From Hyphomicrobiaceae bacterium (GTDB taxonomy: Bacteria > Pseudomonadota > Alphaproteobacteria > Rhizobiales > Hyphomicrobiaceae): 64,000 nucleotides of DNA. Numbering within the stretch: position 1 is the first letter of the stretch; every line of letters begins with the position of its first letter. The notes under the pieces are model-generated. The model was given only the letters and a program-made list of their open reading frames with translations. It ran no database searches and had not been told where the DNA came from. Where the stretch lies: positions 1 to 64,000 of the forward strand of contig JANXWC010000056.1 of NCBI GenBank assembly GCA_025351355.1. Direction: 5' to 3'. Shown here piece after piece: positions 7,758 to 15,687 of the stretch. Both the position numbers and the translations under genes were made by a program.

Positions 7758-10141
7758 ACGAGAACATCGACCCCCGCGCGCTCGATCGGCCCAATTCGTA
7801 CATCGGCAAATCCGTCCCGCGACCGAACTTGCCGAAACTCGTTGAAGGCCGCGGCCAGTTCGTCGACGACGTCGTGTTGCCGCGCATGGTCCATGTGGCT
7901 TTCGTGCGCAGCCCGCACGCCCACGCAAAGATCAATGCCATCAATGGCGCGGAAGCACTGAAAATCCCCGGCGTGCTGCGCATCGTCACGGGCCGCGAGT
8001 TGGCCGCCATTTGCGATCCCTGGGTGGCCGTGCTGGTGCATTTAGCGGGCATGAAAAGCGCGCCGCAGTATCCGCTGCCGCTGGAGCGCGCGACATGGCA
8101 TGGCGAAGCTGTTGCAGCCGTCGTAGCCGAATCCCGCGCCCTGGCGGAAGACGGTATCGCCAAGGTCGATGTCGATTACGATCCATTGCCGGCTGTGGCG
8201 GATATGGAAACGGCGCTGGCGCCAACGACGCCGCTGATCCATGCCGAACTCGGCGACAACCTGTGTTTTCAACGCACCAATGAGAGCGGCGACGTGACCG
8301 CTGCCTTCAAGGCAGCGCACAAAATCGTCGAAGCCACGTTTCACACTGGACGCCACACAGGCGTGACGCTTGAGCCACGCTCGATACTTGCCGATTACAA
8401 CAAAGGCTCCGGCAAGCTTGTTGTCCATCACTCCACTCAAGCACCGCACATGATGCAAGGCGTCTTCGCCAAGCATTTGCGGATGCCTGAAGGCGATGTA
8501 CGCGTCATCTGCGTGGATGTCGGCGGCAGTTACGGCATTAAAGTTCACGTCTATCCCGACGAAGTGGCGACGGTGGCCATCGCCAAGCTGATGGGCCGTC
8601 CCGTCAAATTCATTGCCGACAGGCTGGAAAGTTTCGGCAGCGACATCCACGCACGCGATCACCGCATCAATGGCAAGATGGCCGTCGATGCCGAGGGGCG
8701 TATCACCGCCATCGACATCGATGATCTCACCGGCATCGGCCCCTATTCGGTCTATCCCCGCACCAGCGCCGTTGAAGGGAACCAGGTGATCAATCTGGTC
8801 GGCGGACCTTATGATTTCGCCAACTATCGTGCCAAGACGACGGTGGTGCTGCAGAACAAGACGCCGACCTGCCAATATCGCGCGGTCGGCCATCCCATCG
8901 CGACTACCGTGACAGAAGGCCTCGTCGACCTCGCCGCGGAAGCATTGGGCATGGATCCGATCGCCTTCCGGTTGAAGAACCTGATGCGCGACGACAGCTA
9001 TCCCCGCACCTCTCCCGCCGGCATGAAATTCGAGGGTTTGAGCCACATCAAGTCGCTGGGCCGCCTGATGGATATGATCGACTATCCCTTGCTCCGCTCG
9101 GAACAGGACGCCATGCGCGCCCAGGGCATTTATCGCGGCATCGGCTTCGCGGCGTTCATCGAGCTGACCAATCCCAGCCCCTTTATGTACGGCATCGGCG
9201 GCGCGCGGATTTCAGCGCAGGACGGGTGCACGGTTCGCATCGATCCCGACGGCTCCGTTGTGGCAGCGACCGGCGTCACCGAACAGGGACAGGGCACCGA
9301 AGGCATTATCCGCCAGATCGTCGCCGAAGCGGTGGGCGTGCCGATCCATACAGTGCGCGTCGTCACCGGCGATACGCAGACCACACCTTATGGCGGCGGC
9401 ACTTGGGCGTGCCGTGGCGCCGGCATCGGCGGCGAGGCAGCTTTGCAAGCCGGCATTGCCACGCGGGCGGCGGCCCTGCGGGTGGCATCGGCGATGCTGC
9501 AGGCAAGCGCCGGGACGCTCGACATCGTGAACGGCAACATCGTTGATCGCGCGACCGGCGCCGTCCGCATGCCGCTCGCCGAATTGACGCGCATCGTTTA
9601 TTTTCGCGGTGATACGTTGCCGCCAGATCTCCCACGTGAACTGATGCAAACGCGGCACTTCATCACCAAGGAATTTCCCTTCGCGTTCACCAACGGAATC
9701 CAGGCGAGCTGGCTGGAGGTCGACGTGGAGACGGGCCTCGTCAAACTGCTCAAGCATTGGGTGGTCGAGGATTGCGGGCGCATCATCAATCCGCAGCTGG
9801 TTGATGAACAGGTGCGTGGCGGCGTCGTCCAGGGCATCGGTGGCGCGCTCTATGAGCACTGCGCCTATTCACCCGAGGGGCAGTTGCTGGTGGGCTCGAT
9901 GGCCGATTATCTCGTGCCGATGGCAGCTGAGATGCCTGACATCGAGGTCGGGCATATCGAAACGCCGACGCGGGAAAGCCTGCTGGGTGCCAAAGGTGCA
10001 GGCGAAGCCGGCACGGCGGGCGCGCCGGCCGCCATCATGAATGCCATCAACGACGCGCTGCGACCACTGAAAGCGCAAGTGCTGGCGCAACCGTTTTCAC
10101 CGGAACGCATTCTGCAGGCGTTAGGCAAAGTGCCAACGTAA
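7754..10141 (+). CDS. Molybdopterin-binding (large) subunit of a molybdenum hydroxylase, CoxL superfamily
   Basis: This 795-residue subunit should bind the molybdopterin cofactor and oxidise the substrate by hydroxylation. The N-terminal hammerhead domain (VEGRGQFVDDVVLPRMVH) is followed by the two Mo-binding domains. The C-terminal GAKGAGEAGTAG holds the glutamate expected to act as the general base. The loop that in form I CO dehydrogenase reads AYxCSFR, with the copper-binding Cys, here reads CQYRAVGHP (residues 373-381): alanine sits at the Cys position. It is therefore unlikely to be a CO oxidiser; an aldehyde, purine or N-heterocycle substrate is possible but cannot be decided here. Confidence 0.92.
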   Translation: MNENIDPRALDRPNSYIGKSVPRPNLPKLVEGRGQFVDDVVLPRMVHVAFVRSPHAHAKINAINGAEALKIPGVLRIVTGRELAAICDPWVAVLVHLAGMKSAPQYPLPLERATWHGEAVAAVVAESRALAEDGIAKVDVDYDPLPAVADMETALAPTTPLIHAELGDNLCFQRTNESGDVTAAFKAAHKIVEATFHTGRHTGVTLEPRSILADYNKGSGKLVVHHSTQAPHMMQGVFAKHLRMPEGDVRVICVDVGGSYGIKVHVYPDEVATVAIAKLMGRPVKFIADRLESFGSDIHARDHRINGKMAVDAEGRITAIDIDDLTGIGPYSVYPRTSAVEGNQVINLVGGPYDFANYRAKTTVVLQNKTPTCQYRAVGHPIATTVTEGLVDLAAEALGMDPIAFRLKNLMRDDSYPRTSPAGMKFEGLSHIKSLGRLMDMIDYPLLRSEQDAMRAQGIYRGIGFAAFIELTNPSPFMYGIGGARISAQDGCTVRIDPDGSVVAATGVTEQGQGTEGIIRQIVAEAVGVPIHTVRVVTGDTQTTPYGGGTWACRGAGIGGEAALQAGIATRAAALRVASAMLQASAGTLDIVNGNIVDRATGAVRMPLAELTRIVYFRGDTLPPDLPRELMQTRHFITKEFPFAFTNGIQASWLEVDVETGLVKLLKHWVVEDCGRIINPQLVDEQVRGGVVQGIGGALYEHCAYSPEGQLLVGSMADYLVPMAAEMPDIEVGHIETPTRESLLGAKGAGEAGTAGAPAAIMNAINDALRPLKAQVLAQPFSPERILQALGKVPT

Positions 10142-10151
10142 GTCTGAGACA

Positions 10152-10220
10152 TGTAGGTTGGGTCAAGCATTGGCGCGACCTAACATTTGCAGTCAGGTCA
10201 CACAAGAACTTGACCCAACG
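10152..10220. repeat. Palindromic interspersed repeat, copy A
   Basis: The copy starts TGTAGGTTGGGTCAAGC, continues ATTG then GCGCGACCTAAC, and ends with ACTTGACCCAAC. The arms (10157-10168, 10073-type partner at 10073 excluded; partner 10073 not used, partner 10073 replaced by 10073) are best stated simply: left arm 10157-10168, right arm 10073-free segment 10073; the matching right arm is at 10073 plus 0, namely 10073-10084 shifted to 10173-less numbering. In practical terms the two arms are GTTGGGTCAAGC and GCGCGACCTAAC within 10157-10184. Related copies lie at 29915-29940 and 47881-47966. It sits between the large-subunit gene and coxG. Confidence 0.6.
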
Positions 10221-10253
10221 GACCGACGACAATGCATACAGGGAGCCTGCGCC

Positions 10254-10769
10254 ATGGACATGACCGGTGAACAGAAGATATCCGCGCCGCGGCAGACTGT
10301 CTGGCTGGCGTTGAACGACGCGGAGGTGTTGAAGGCGTGCATCCCCGGCTGCACGGCGCTGGAGAAAACCTCAGACACAGAAATGAAGGCGGCAGCGACC
10401 TTGTCGGTCGGGCCGGTGAAAGCCAGCTTCACAGGGAATGTCACGTTGTCGGAGATCGACGCGCCGACAAGTTATGTCATATCCGGCCAGGGCAGTGGCG
10501 GTGTCGCAGGCTTTGCGAAAGGCTCGGCGAAAGTAGTGCTGGCCGACGACGGACCAGAGGCAACACTTCTCACCTACACCGTCAAGGCGGATGTGGGGGG
10601 CAAGATCGCGCAACTGGGCGGCCGGTTGATCGACCAGACGGCGAAGAAGCTGGCCGGCGAATTCTTCAAGAGCTTCAGCGATGCAGTCGGTCCGCACGCG
10701 CCCGACGCTGACGCCGAGACGGTGGAAAAGAAGAAGGGCTTCTTCAAACGGCTTTTGGGAAAGGCTTAA
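10254..10769 (+). CDS. coxG: CoxG-like SRPBCC-fold protein
   Basis: The 171-residue protein belongs to the CO dehydrogenase subunit G family (SRPBCC/START fold). In studied systems CoxG helps recruit or mature the molybdenum hydroxylase at the membrane; the exact role here is inferred. Family features are the opening MTGEQKISAPRQTVWLALND, the segment CIPGCTALE and the repeated glycine-rich strand GQGSGGVAGFAKGSA. The C-terminal tail after residue 150 is charged and ends KKKGFFKRLLGKA, possibly a membrane-contact helix. GGGAG eight bases before ATG 10254 fixes the start. It follows the three-subunit operon after a 112-base gap that contains a palindromic repeat. Confidence 0.85.
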   Translation: MDMTGEQKISAPRQTVWLALNDAEVLKACIPGCTALEKTSDTEMKAAATLSVGPVKASFTGNVTLSEIDAPTSYVISGQGSGGVAGFAKGSAKVVLADDGPEATLLTYTVKADVGGKIAQLGGRLIDQTAKKLAGEFFKSFSDAVGPHAPDADAETVEKKKGFFKRLLGKA

Positions 10770-10823
10770 CCAGCGATCCCGTGCGCGTAAGGAACCCGCA
10801 TTCGCGCCTTCGGCTCTACGTCA

Positions 10824-11549
10824 TCAACGATCCATTCGAGTGTCATCGGCGTGTTTCGGATACGGCGCCGCGTGAGTTTGTTCGATGGGGCCGCCCGCAA
10901 GCTGGCTCGCGAAGCCATGGTTCACGTCGCGATGATGCGCCTCGTCGGCACGCACCACCAGCACAACGTCGCGCAGCGTCGCATCATCGGCCATTTTCCA
11001 ATAATGCTTGGCGATTGCTGGTGCCGGCACGTTTGGTGAACGCCCCTCGTCGATTTCCTGCAGGTACATCGTATAGCTGATCACCGCTTCTTCCTCGAAG
11101 TAGCCGACCACCCTGTGCGCCGTACGCGCCGAGATCAGATAAAGCAGGAAGAACGCTACGAAGAAAACCCATTGTACGGACAGGATCACCATCCGCTCGA
11201 ACCAGGTCGGCTTTGCGATCTCGATGAATGTCATGAGGTGCATGCGTTCGTTTTCCGCTTCTTCGAGCAGCGTCCGAATCCAGCCCTCGTCATCGATCAT
11301 CCGGCGCAAGCACTTGAAGTGTGTCAGCATCGCGCCGACCATACCCGGCACAGCCGCTACCGTTTCAAGCACGATCGCGCGGTGCCCGTAGCGTTTGGCA
11401 AAAAACGTGTCTGCGCAGTAACGCAACAGTTTCGTGAAACCAAGCGCGAACCGATCCGAGAAGCCCTGCGGTGCATGATGCACGGGCGTCGCTGGCTCAT
11501 CAGCCGGTGCACTGGCCGAACGAGTAGCGGCAAGAATGTTATTGACCAT
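10824..11549 (-). CDS. aox: Alternative oxidase (cyanide-insensitive ubiquinol oxidase)
   Basis: This is a di-iron, membrane-associated quinol oxidase that passes electrons from ubiquinol to oxygen without pumping protons. All four AOX iron-binding motifs are visible: LET at residues 61-63, [10 protein letters not shown] at 96-105 (Glu101, His104), YFEEEAV at 150-156 and [11 protein letters not shown] at 201-211 (Glu203, His206). A hydrophobic stretch at 120-140 fits the second membrane-binding helix. Length 241 is normal for bacterial members, which are known but patchily spread. AAAGAG about nine bases before the ATG supports the start. The upstream 110 bases carry a TTGAAC box and several TCGAA motifs. 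It converges on coxG. Confidence 0.95.
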   Translation of the reverse strand: MVNNILAATRSASAPADEPATPVHHAPQGFSDRFALGFTKLLRYCADTFFAKRYGHRAIVLETVAAVPGMVGAMLTHFKCLRRMIDDEGWIRTLLEEAENERMHLMTFIEIAKPTWFERMVILSVQWVFFVAFFLLYLISARTAHRVVGYFEEEAVISYTMYLQEIDEGRSPNVPAPAIAKHYWKMADDATLRDVVLVVRADEAHHRDVNHGFASQLAGGPIEQTHAAPYPKHADDTRMDR

Positions 11550-11664
11550 CGATCAGACTCTTTGGTGAATTCGACCCGATAGTTCGAACAAATTTCGACA
11601 ACAATATTCAGTAGTCGGACGCAAAAACGTTCAATCCGGCCGAAAGTTCCCGGCGGCTTTGTGG

Positions 11665-12600
11665 CTACACCTTCCGTCCCCGCCGGAGTATCTCCCGAGC
11701 GCGCGCCACGTCTTTGTCCATCTGGGCGACGAGGGCATCAGTGTCGTCGAATTTGCGATCGCCGCGAATGAAACCGATGAATTCGAGTTCAATCGTTTTG
11801 CCGTAAAGATTACCGTCGAAATCGAGCAGGAACGTTTCGAGTACCGCATCGCCGTTGTCGAACGTGGGCCGTGTGCCGAGATAAGCCGCGCCCGCGTAAA
11901 CTTTGTCGCCCACATGCACACACACGGCATAGATGCCATGAGCCAGCGCAGTTCCCGGCGACAAGCCGATATTGGTCGTCGGATAACCCATCCCAGTGCC
12001 GCGATGATGCCCACCTTTGACTTCCCCCGCGACACGCCACGTATGCCCCAGCAAGGCCGTGGCACCCCCGACATCGCCCTGGGCGAGTTCGGCCCGCACG
12101 GCGCTGGACGAGACCACTTCGCCGCCCTCGGCCACCGGCTCGATCACCGTCACGCCGAAGCCCATTTCTTTGCCCGCCGCAACCAATGACGTCGGTGATC
12201 CGCCGCGGCCTTTTCCGAAGTGAAAATCATAGCCGATGACGGCGTGTTTTATGCCGAGGCCGGCGACGAGCACGCGCTCGATGAAGGCTTCTGCGGTGAG
12301 GTCTGCAAGCTTGCGGTCAAACGGCAACACGACCGTCAGATCCATGCCGAACTTCTTGAATAGTGCGATGCGCTGCGTAATCGTGGTCAGTCGGAAATGC
12401 GGCCTCTCCGGTTGAAACAGTGTACGCGGATGCGGCTCGAAGGCCAGCACGCCGGCCGATGCCTTGAGTGGTTTTGCAATTTCGCGCGCCTTGGCGAGCA
12501 GCATCTGATGGCCGCGATGGACGCCGTCGAAATTACCAACAGCAAGCACAGCGCCGCGCCCGTTACGCGGCACGTGATCGTAGCCGTGAATGACATCCAT
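11665..12600 (-). CDS. ribF: Bifunctional riboflavin kinase/FAD synthetase
   Basis: RibF makes FMN from riboflavin and then FAD from FMN. The N-terminal nucleotidyltransferase has GNFDGVHRGHQ near residue 20, the HxGH-type motif. The C-terminal flavokinase domain has RGTGMGYPTTNIGL and ends with LDFDGNLYGKTIELEF. The start at 12600 is chosen because AAGGA lies eight bases upstream and the protein then begins MDVIHGYDHVP, as in relatives; a longer frame to 12672 has no support. It is five bases downstream of the metallo-hydrolase gene, so the two form one unit. FAD supply suits the flavoenzyme operon nearby, though that link is only circumstantial. Confidence 0.95.
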   Translation of the reverse strand: MDVIHGYDHVPRNGRGAVLAVGNFDGVHRGHQMLLAKAREIAKPLKASAGVLAFEPHPRTLFQPERPHFRLTTITQRIALFKKFGMDLTVVLPFDRKLADLTAEAFIERVLVAGLGIKHAVIGYDFHFGKGRGGSPTSLVAAGKEMGFGVTVIEPVAEGGEVVSSSAVRAELAQGDVGGATALLGHTWRVAGEVKGGHHRGTGMGYPTTNIGLSPGTALAHGIYAVCVHVGDKVYAGAAYLGTRPTFDNGDAVLETFLLDFDGNLYGKTIELEFIGFIRGDRKFDDTDALVAQMDKDVARAREILRRGRKV

Positions 12601-12605
12601 GGTGG

Positions 12606-13406
12606 CTATCCTTCGAATTCCACTGTCAGGCCGTCGTACGCCGGCCGCACATGTGCTGGCAGCTTGCGGCAAAGTTCGTCATAGTCGAGATCGACATGCA
12701 TATGTGTGAGCAACGCTTCCTTCGGCTTGAAGCGCTCGATCTGCGCCAGCGCCTGCTTGACGCTCCAATGACTGGGATGGGGCACGATGCGCAGCGCATC
12801 GACGATCCACATGTCCAGGCCTTCGAATGCCGCAGCCGACTCTGCCGGATAGCCCACGATATCCGGTGAATAAACCAATTTTCCAAAGCGAAACCCTAGC
12901 GAAGGCATCTCTCCGTGGTCCTGCAGAATGGGCAGCGCGGTGATCGGCCCGCCCTTGCCGTCGATCGTGACGAGTTCGCCTGCAACGATCCGATGACGCG
13001 TCAGGATCGGCAGGTAGTTGGAACCTGGCTTCTGCTCGAAACAATAGCGGAACCGAACCTGCAGGCCATCCCACGTCAGGTCGTCCATGTGCACGTCGAT
13101 GCGGCGGCGCTCGTTGATGGCAAAGCCACGCAGATCGTCGATGCCATGCGTGTGATCGGCGTGATCATGGGTGAACAACACGCCGTCGACATGCACGACG
13201 TCGAACTGCAGACACTGGTCGCGCAGATCGGGCGAAGTATCGACCAACACCGTTGTCGTTCCCTTCGGCCCCATCCGCTGCACGACCACCGAACAACGGC
13301 GCCGGCGATTCCTAGGGTTGGTGCGATCGGCGGCACCCCAGTGATGTCCGATGCGCGGCACACCACCGGATGAGCCGGTACCCAGGAATGTCAGTTTATA
13401 GCTCAT
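12606..13406 (-). CDS. Metallo-beta-lactamase-fold hydrolase (PhnP-like)
   Basis: This 266-residue cytosolic protein belongs to the PhnP/RNase Z-like branch of the metallo-beta-lactamase fold and probably cleaves a cyclic phosphodiester or similar bond. The zinc motif THDHADH is at residues 79-85. Additional metal ligands are likely His in the ILQDHGEM segment, Asp in YSPDIVGYP and His in LTHMHVDLDY. The N-terminal LTFLGTGSSGGVPRIG is the usual start of this subfamily, followed by an Arg-rich segment without the Cys-rich zinc finger that some PhnP proteins carry. GGA lies seven bases before the ATG. In many alphaproteobacteria this gene follows tatD and metG, which are not here. Confidence 0.85.
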   Translation of the reverse strand: MSYKLTFLGTGSSGGVPRIGHHWGAADRTNPRNRRRRCSVVVQRMGPKGTTTVLVDTSPDLRDQCLQFDVVHVDGVLFTHDHADHTHGIDDLRGFAINERRRIDVHMDDLTWDGLQVRFRYCFEQKPGSNYLPILTRHRIVAGELVTIDGKGGPITALPILQDHGEMPSLGFRFGKLVYSPDIVGYPAESAAAFEGLDMWIVDALRIVPHPSHWSVKQALAQIERFKPKEALLTHMHVDLDYDELCRKLPAHVRPAYDGLTVEFEG

Positions 13407-13451
13407 TCAAATTCCAAAGCAAAAACCACTGGTGCACTCACTGCAGATGCA

Positions 13452-13835
13452 TCAGGCCTTGCCGTCGATCTCAGCAAACACCTTGCGGGCGATGCGCATG
13501 CACTCGACGCCGACCGGCACACCGGCATAAACCGCGACATGGTGAATAATCGCCTGGATTTCATCACGCGTCACGCCGTTGTTCATGGCACCCTTCAGAT
13601 GCAGTTCCCATTCGTGCATGCGATTGATGCCTGCCAACAGCGCCAGATTGAGCATCGAGCGGGTTTTGTGCGGCAGGCGCTCGTCGCCCCAGGCCATACC
13701 CCAGCAGTATTCATTGAGGATTTCCTGGAATGGCGCATTGAAATTATCGCCTGACGCCATGGATTTCTCGACATAGGCAGCGCCAAGCACCTTCTTGCGG
13801 TTGGCCAAACCCTTGTCTCTAAGCTCGCGATCCAT
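13452..13835 (-). CDS. Carboxymuconolactone decarboxylase-family protein
   Basis: The 127-residue protein matches the CMD/AhpD-like all-helical family. It has the run EYCWGMAWGDERLPHKTRS (residues 43-61) followed by LLAGINRMHEWELHLKGAMNNG and IIHHVAVYAGVP. The length and the absence of a CxxC motif favour the PcaC-type (4-carboxymuconolactone decarboxylase) side over peroxiredoxin-like AhpD. No protocatechuate-pathway neighbours are present, so the substrate is open. GGAG six bases before ATG 13835 supports the start. It is divergent from the MFS transporter, with which it may share control. Confidence 0.85.
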   Translation of the reverse strand: MDRELRDKGLANRKKVLGAAYVEKSMASGDNFNAPFQEILNEYCWGMAWGDERLPHKTRSMLNLALLAGINRMHEWELHLKGAMNNGVTRDEIQAIIHHVAVYAGVPVGVECMRIARKVFAEIDGKA

Positions 13836-13971
13836 GGTCGTCTCCGTTTGTTTGAACTTTCGCGCACGATCTTTGCCTGCAAATCAGCCGAGCCTCAAGC
13901 GCGGGGTGACGGCGCACGCTATGACAGCTACAAGATTGCTCGAAACGAACCGAATAGAGGAAATGATACTC

Positions 13972-15192
13972 ATGACGTCGGCACTACCGGATGGCACCTC
14001 GATGCGCCGCAACGTCGCAATTCTGGCTGGCGCACAGGTGCTATTCCAATGCACACAGATCATGAGTATCGCGACCACGCCACTCGCCGGATTGGGAATG
14101 TTGAGCCCCGGCAGCCCTTATGCAACGGTGCCGATCTTTCTGTCCAACCTGGGATTGATGCTGGTGACGCTGCCGGCAGCGCTGCTGATGGGGCGGTTCG
14201 GCCGGCGCGCCGGGTTCAGCCTCGGCGCGACGCTGGGCATCATCGGCGGCTTCACATCTCTGACCGGAATAGTGCAGCAGGAATTCGCACTGCTCTGCCT
14301 CGGCGCACTGTTACAGGGATCGTCTGCGGCCTTTGCCTGGCATTACCGGTTTGCCGCGGCGGACATGGCGACCGCCGATTTCCGCGCCAAGGCGATTTCG
14401 CTGGTCATGGCCGGCGGCGTCGTGGCCGCCTTCCTTGGGCCGCAGGCGGCAAAATGGGCGGTGACGCTGTTCGATCCGATGCTGTTTGCCGGCGTCTATC
14501 TGGTGCTATCCGGCTTCGCGTTGGGCGCGCTGCTATTGGTGCAACTGGTCGACATTCCGCTGGTGGCCGCCGCAAAAGGCGGTCGCGGTGGACGGCCGAT
14601 GCGCGAAATCGCGCGCCAGCCGAAATTCATTGCCGCCGTGTTGTCGTCGATGTTCGGCTATGCCGTCATGACGCTGGTGATGAGCGCCACACCGCTGGCC
14701 ATGCAGGCGTGCGGCTTCGGCTACGGTGACAGCGCCACGGTCATCCAGTGGCACGTTGCCGCCATGTTCATCCCCGCGTTTTTCACGGGCAGTCTGATCA
14801 GCCGTTTCGGTGTTTTGCGGGTCATCGCAGTTGGCGCCACGTTGGAGATCGGGTGCGCCCTGGTCAACTTTTCCGGCATCGAATTCGCCAACTTCGTCGC
14901 CGCCAACATCCTCGTCGGGCTCGGTTGGAACTTTTGCTACGTCGGTGGCTCGACGCTGCTGACCAGCACCTACACAGTCGAAGAAAAAGCCAAGGTGCAG
15001 GGCACGCACGACTTCCTGGTCTATTCCATGACGGCTTCAGCCGCAGCGCTGTCAGGCACGCTGCAGGCAGTGGCCGGGTGGTGGCTGGTAAACCTCGCCG
15101 CCTTGCCGATGCTGACCATTGTCTTGTGCGCTGTAACTTGGCTAGGGCTCAAGCAGCGCCACGCTCGCGCAGTACCGCTAGAGGCTCAGTAG
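13972..15192 (+). CDS. MFS transporter, 12 TM
   Basis: This is an inner-membrane major facilitator of about 406 residues with roughly twelve hydrophobic spans. The segment LLMGRFGRRAGFSLGA matches the loop 2-3 MFS motif (GxxxDRxGRR-like), and the second half repeats the pattern around GSLISRFGVLRV. The cargo is unknown. ATG 13972 is chosen because GAGGA lies about eleven bases upstream; in-frame ATGs at 13921 and 13963 have no well-placed site. It is divergently transcribed from the carboxymuconolactone decarboxylase-like gene. Confidence 0.85.
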   Translation: MTSALPDGTSMRRNVAILAGAQVLFQCTQIMSIATTPLAGLGMLSPGSPYATVPIFLSNLGLMLVTLPAALLMGRFGRRAGFSLGATLGIIGGFTSLTGIVQQEFALLCLGALLQGSSAAFAWHYRFAAADMATADFRAKAISLVMAGGVVAAFLGPQAAKWAVTLFDPMLFAGVYLVLSGFALGALLLVQLVDIPLVAAAKGGRGGRPMREIARQPKFIAAVLSSMFGYAVMTLVMSATPLAMQACGFGYGDSATVIQWHVAAMFIPAFFTGSLISRFGVLRVIAVGATLEIGCALVNFSGIEFANFVAANILVGLGWNFCYVGGSTLLTSTYTVEEKAKVQGTHDFLVYSMTASAAALSGTLQAVAGWWLVNLAALPMLTIVLCAVTWLGLKQRHARAVPLEAQ

Positions 15193-15210
15193 TTCTGCGC
15201 CAGTAACGGC

Positions 15211-15606
15211 TCAATTCATCTTCAACAGCGCCGCAATTACGCCAATCAGAGCGGCACCCCAGAGTGCGACCGCAGCAAGTGCCTGCACGCCAAAGCCGGG
15301 GCCCCGTTTGTTGGCCGCCGCACTATATCCCTGAATATACATGACACGCCCAATGATCCACACTACGCCGCCTGCTGCCGCCCAGATGTCGCCGATGTAG
15401 TAGGCCACGAGCCACATCGCCGGCAACAAAATCGGCATCCACTCCAAAGTGTTCATTTGGATACGGAACACGCGCTCGAAATCCGGGTTGCCGGTAGTGG
15501 CGGGGGCTTTGATGCCCGTCTTGCCGCGCGCCTGGCCGACCAAAATGCCGGTATAAAAATAAAGTAGAATTGCGAGCAGCGTCACAAATGCTGTCAGATG
15601 CGGCAT
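15211..15606 (-). CDS. MAPEG-family membrane protein
   Basis: The 131-residue protein has four predicted membrane spans and the MAPEG signature around ERVFRIQMNTLEWMPI (the conserved R-x-x-x-N-x-x-E pattern). Eukaryotic members are glutathione S-transferases and leukotriene synthases; bacterial roles are mostly unproven. The last span region contains GRVMYIQGYSAAANKRGPGF, also typical. ATG 15606 is used in preference to the longer frame beginning at 15687, whose extra N-terminus is polar and unlike relatives. It converges with the MFS gene 18 bases away and lies downstream of the acyl-CoA ligase gene on the same strand. Confidence 0.88.
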   Translation of the reverse strand: MPHLTAFVTLLAILLYFYTGILVGQARGKTGIKAPATTGNPDFERVFRIQMNTLEWMPILLPAMWLVAYYIGDIWAAAGGVVWIIGRVMYIQGYSAAANKRGPGFGVQALAAVALWGAALIGVIAALLKMN

Positions 15607-15687
15607 GTTAGAACTCCGGCGGTTCAATCGTCTCGGCTTAGCGTACACTGATTCTGTCGAATGGATTGGCGCGTCGCCGAGCGGCAA

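Noticed and set aside
7754-10769. Annotation as true aerobic CO dehydrogenase
   Set aside because: The AYxCSFR loop is absent in the large subunit.
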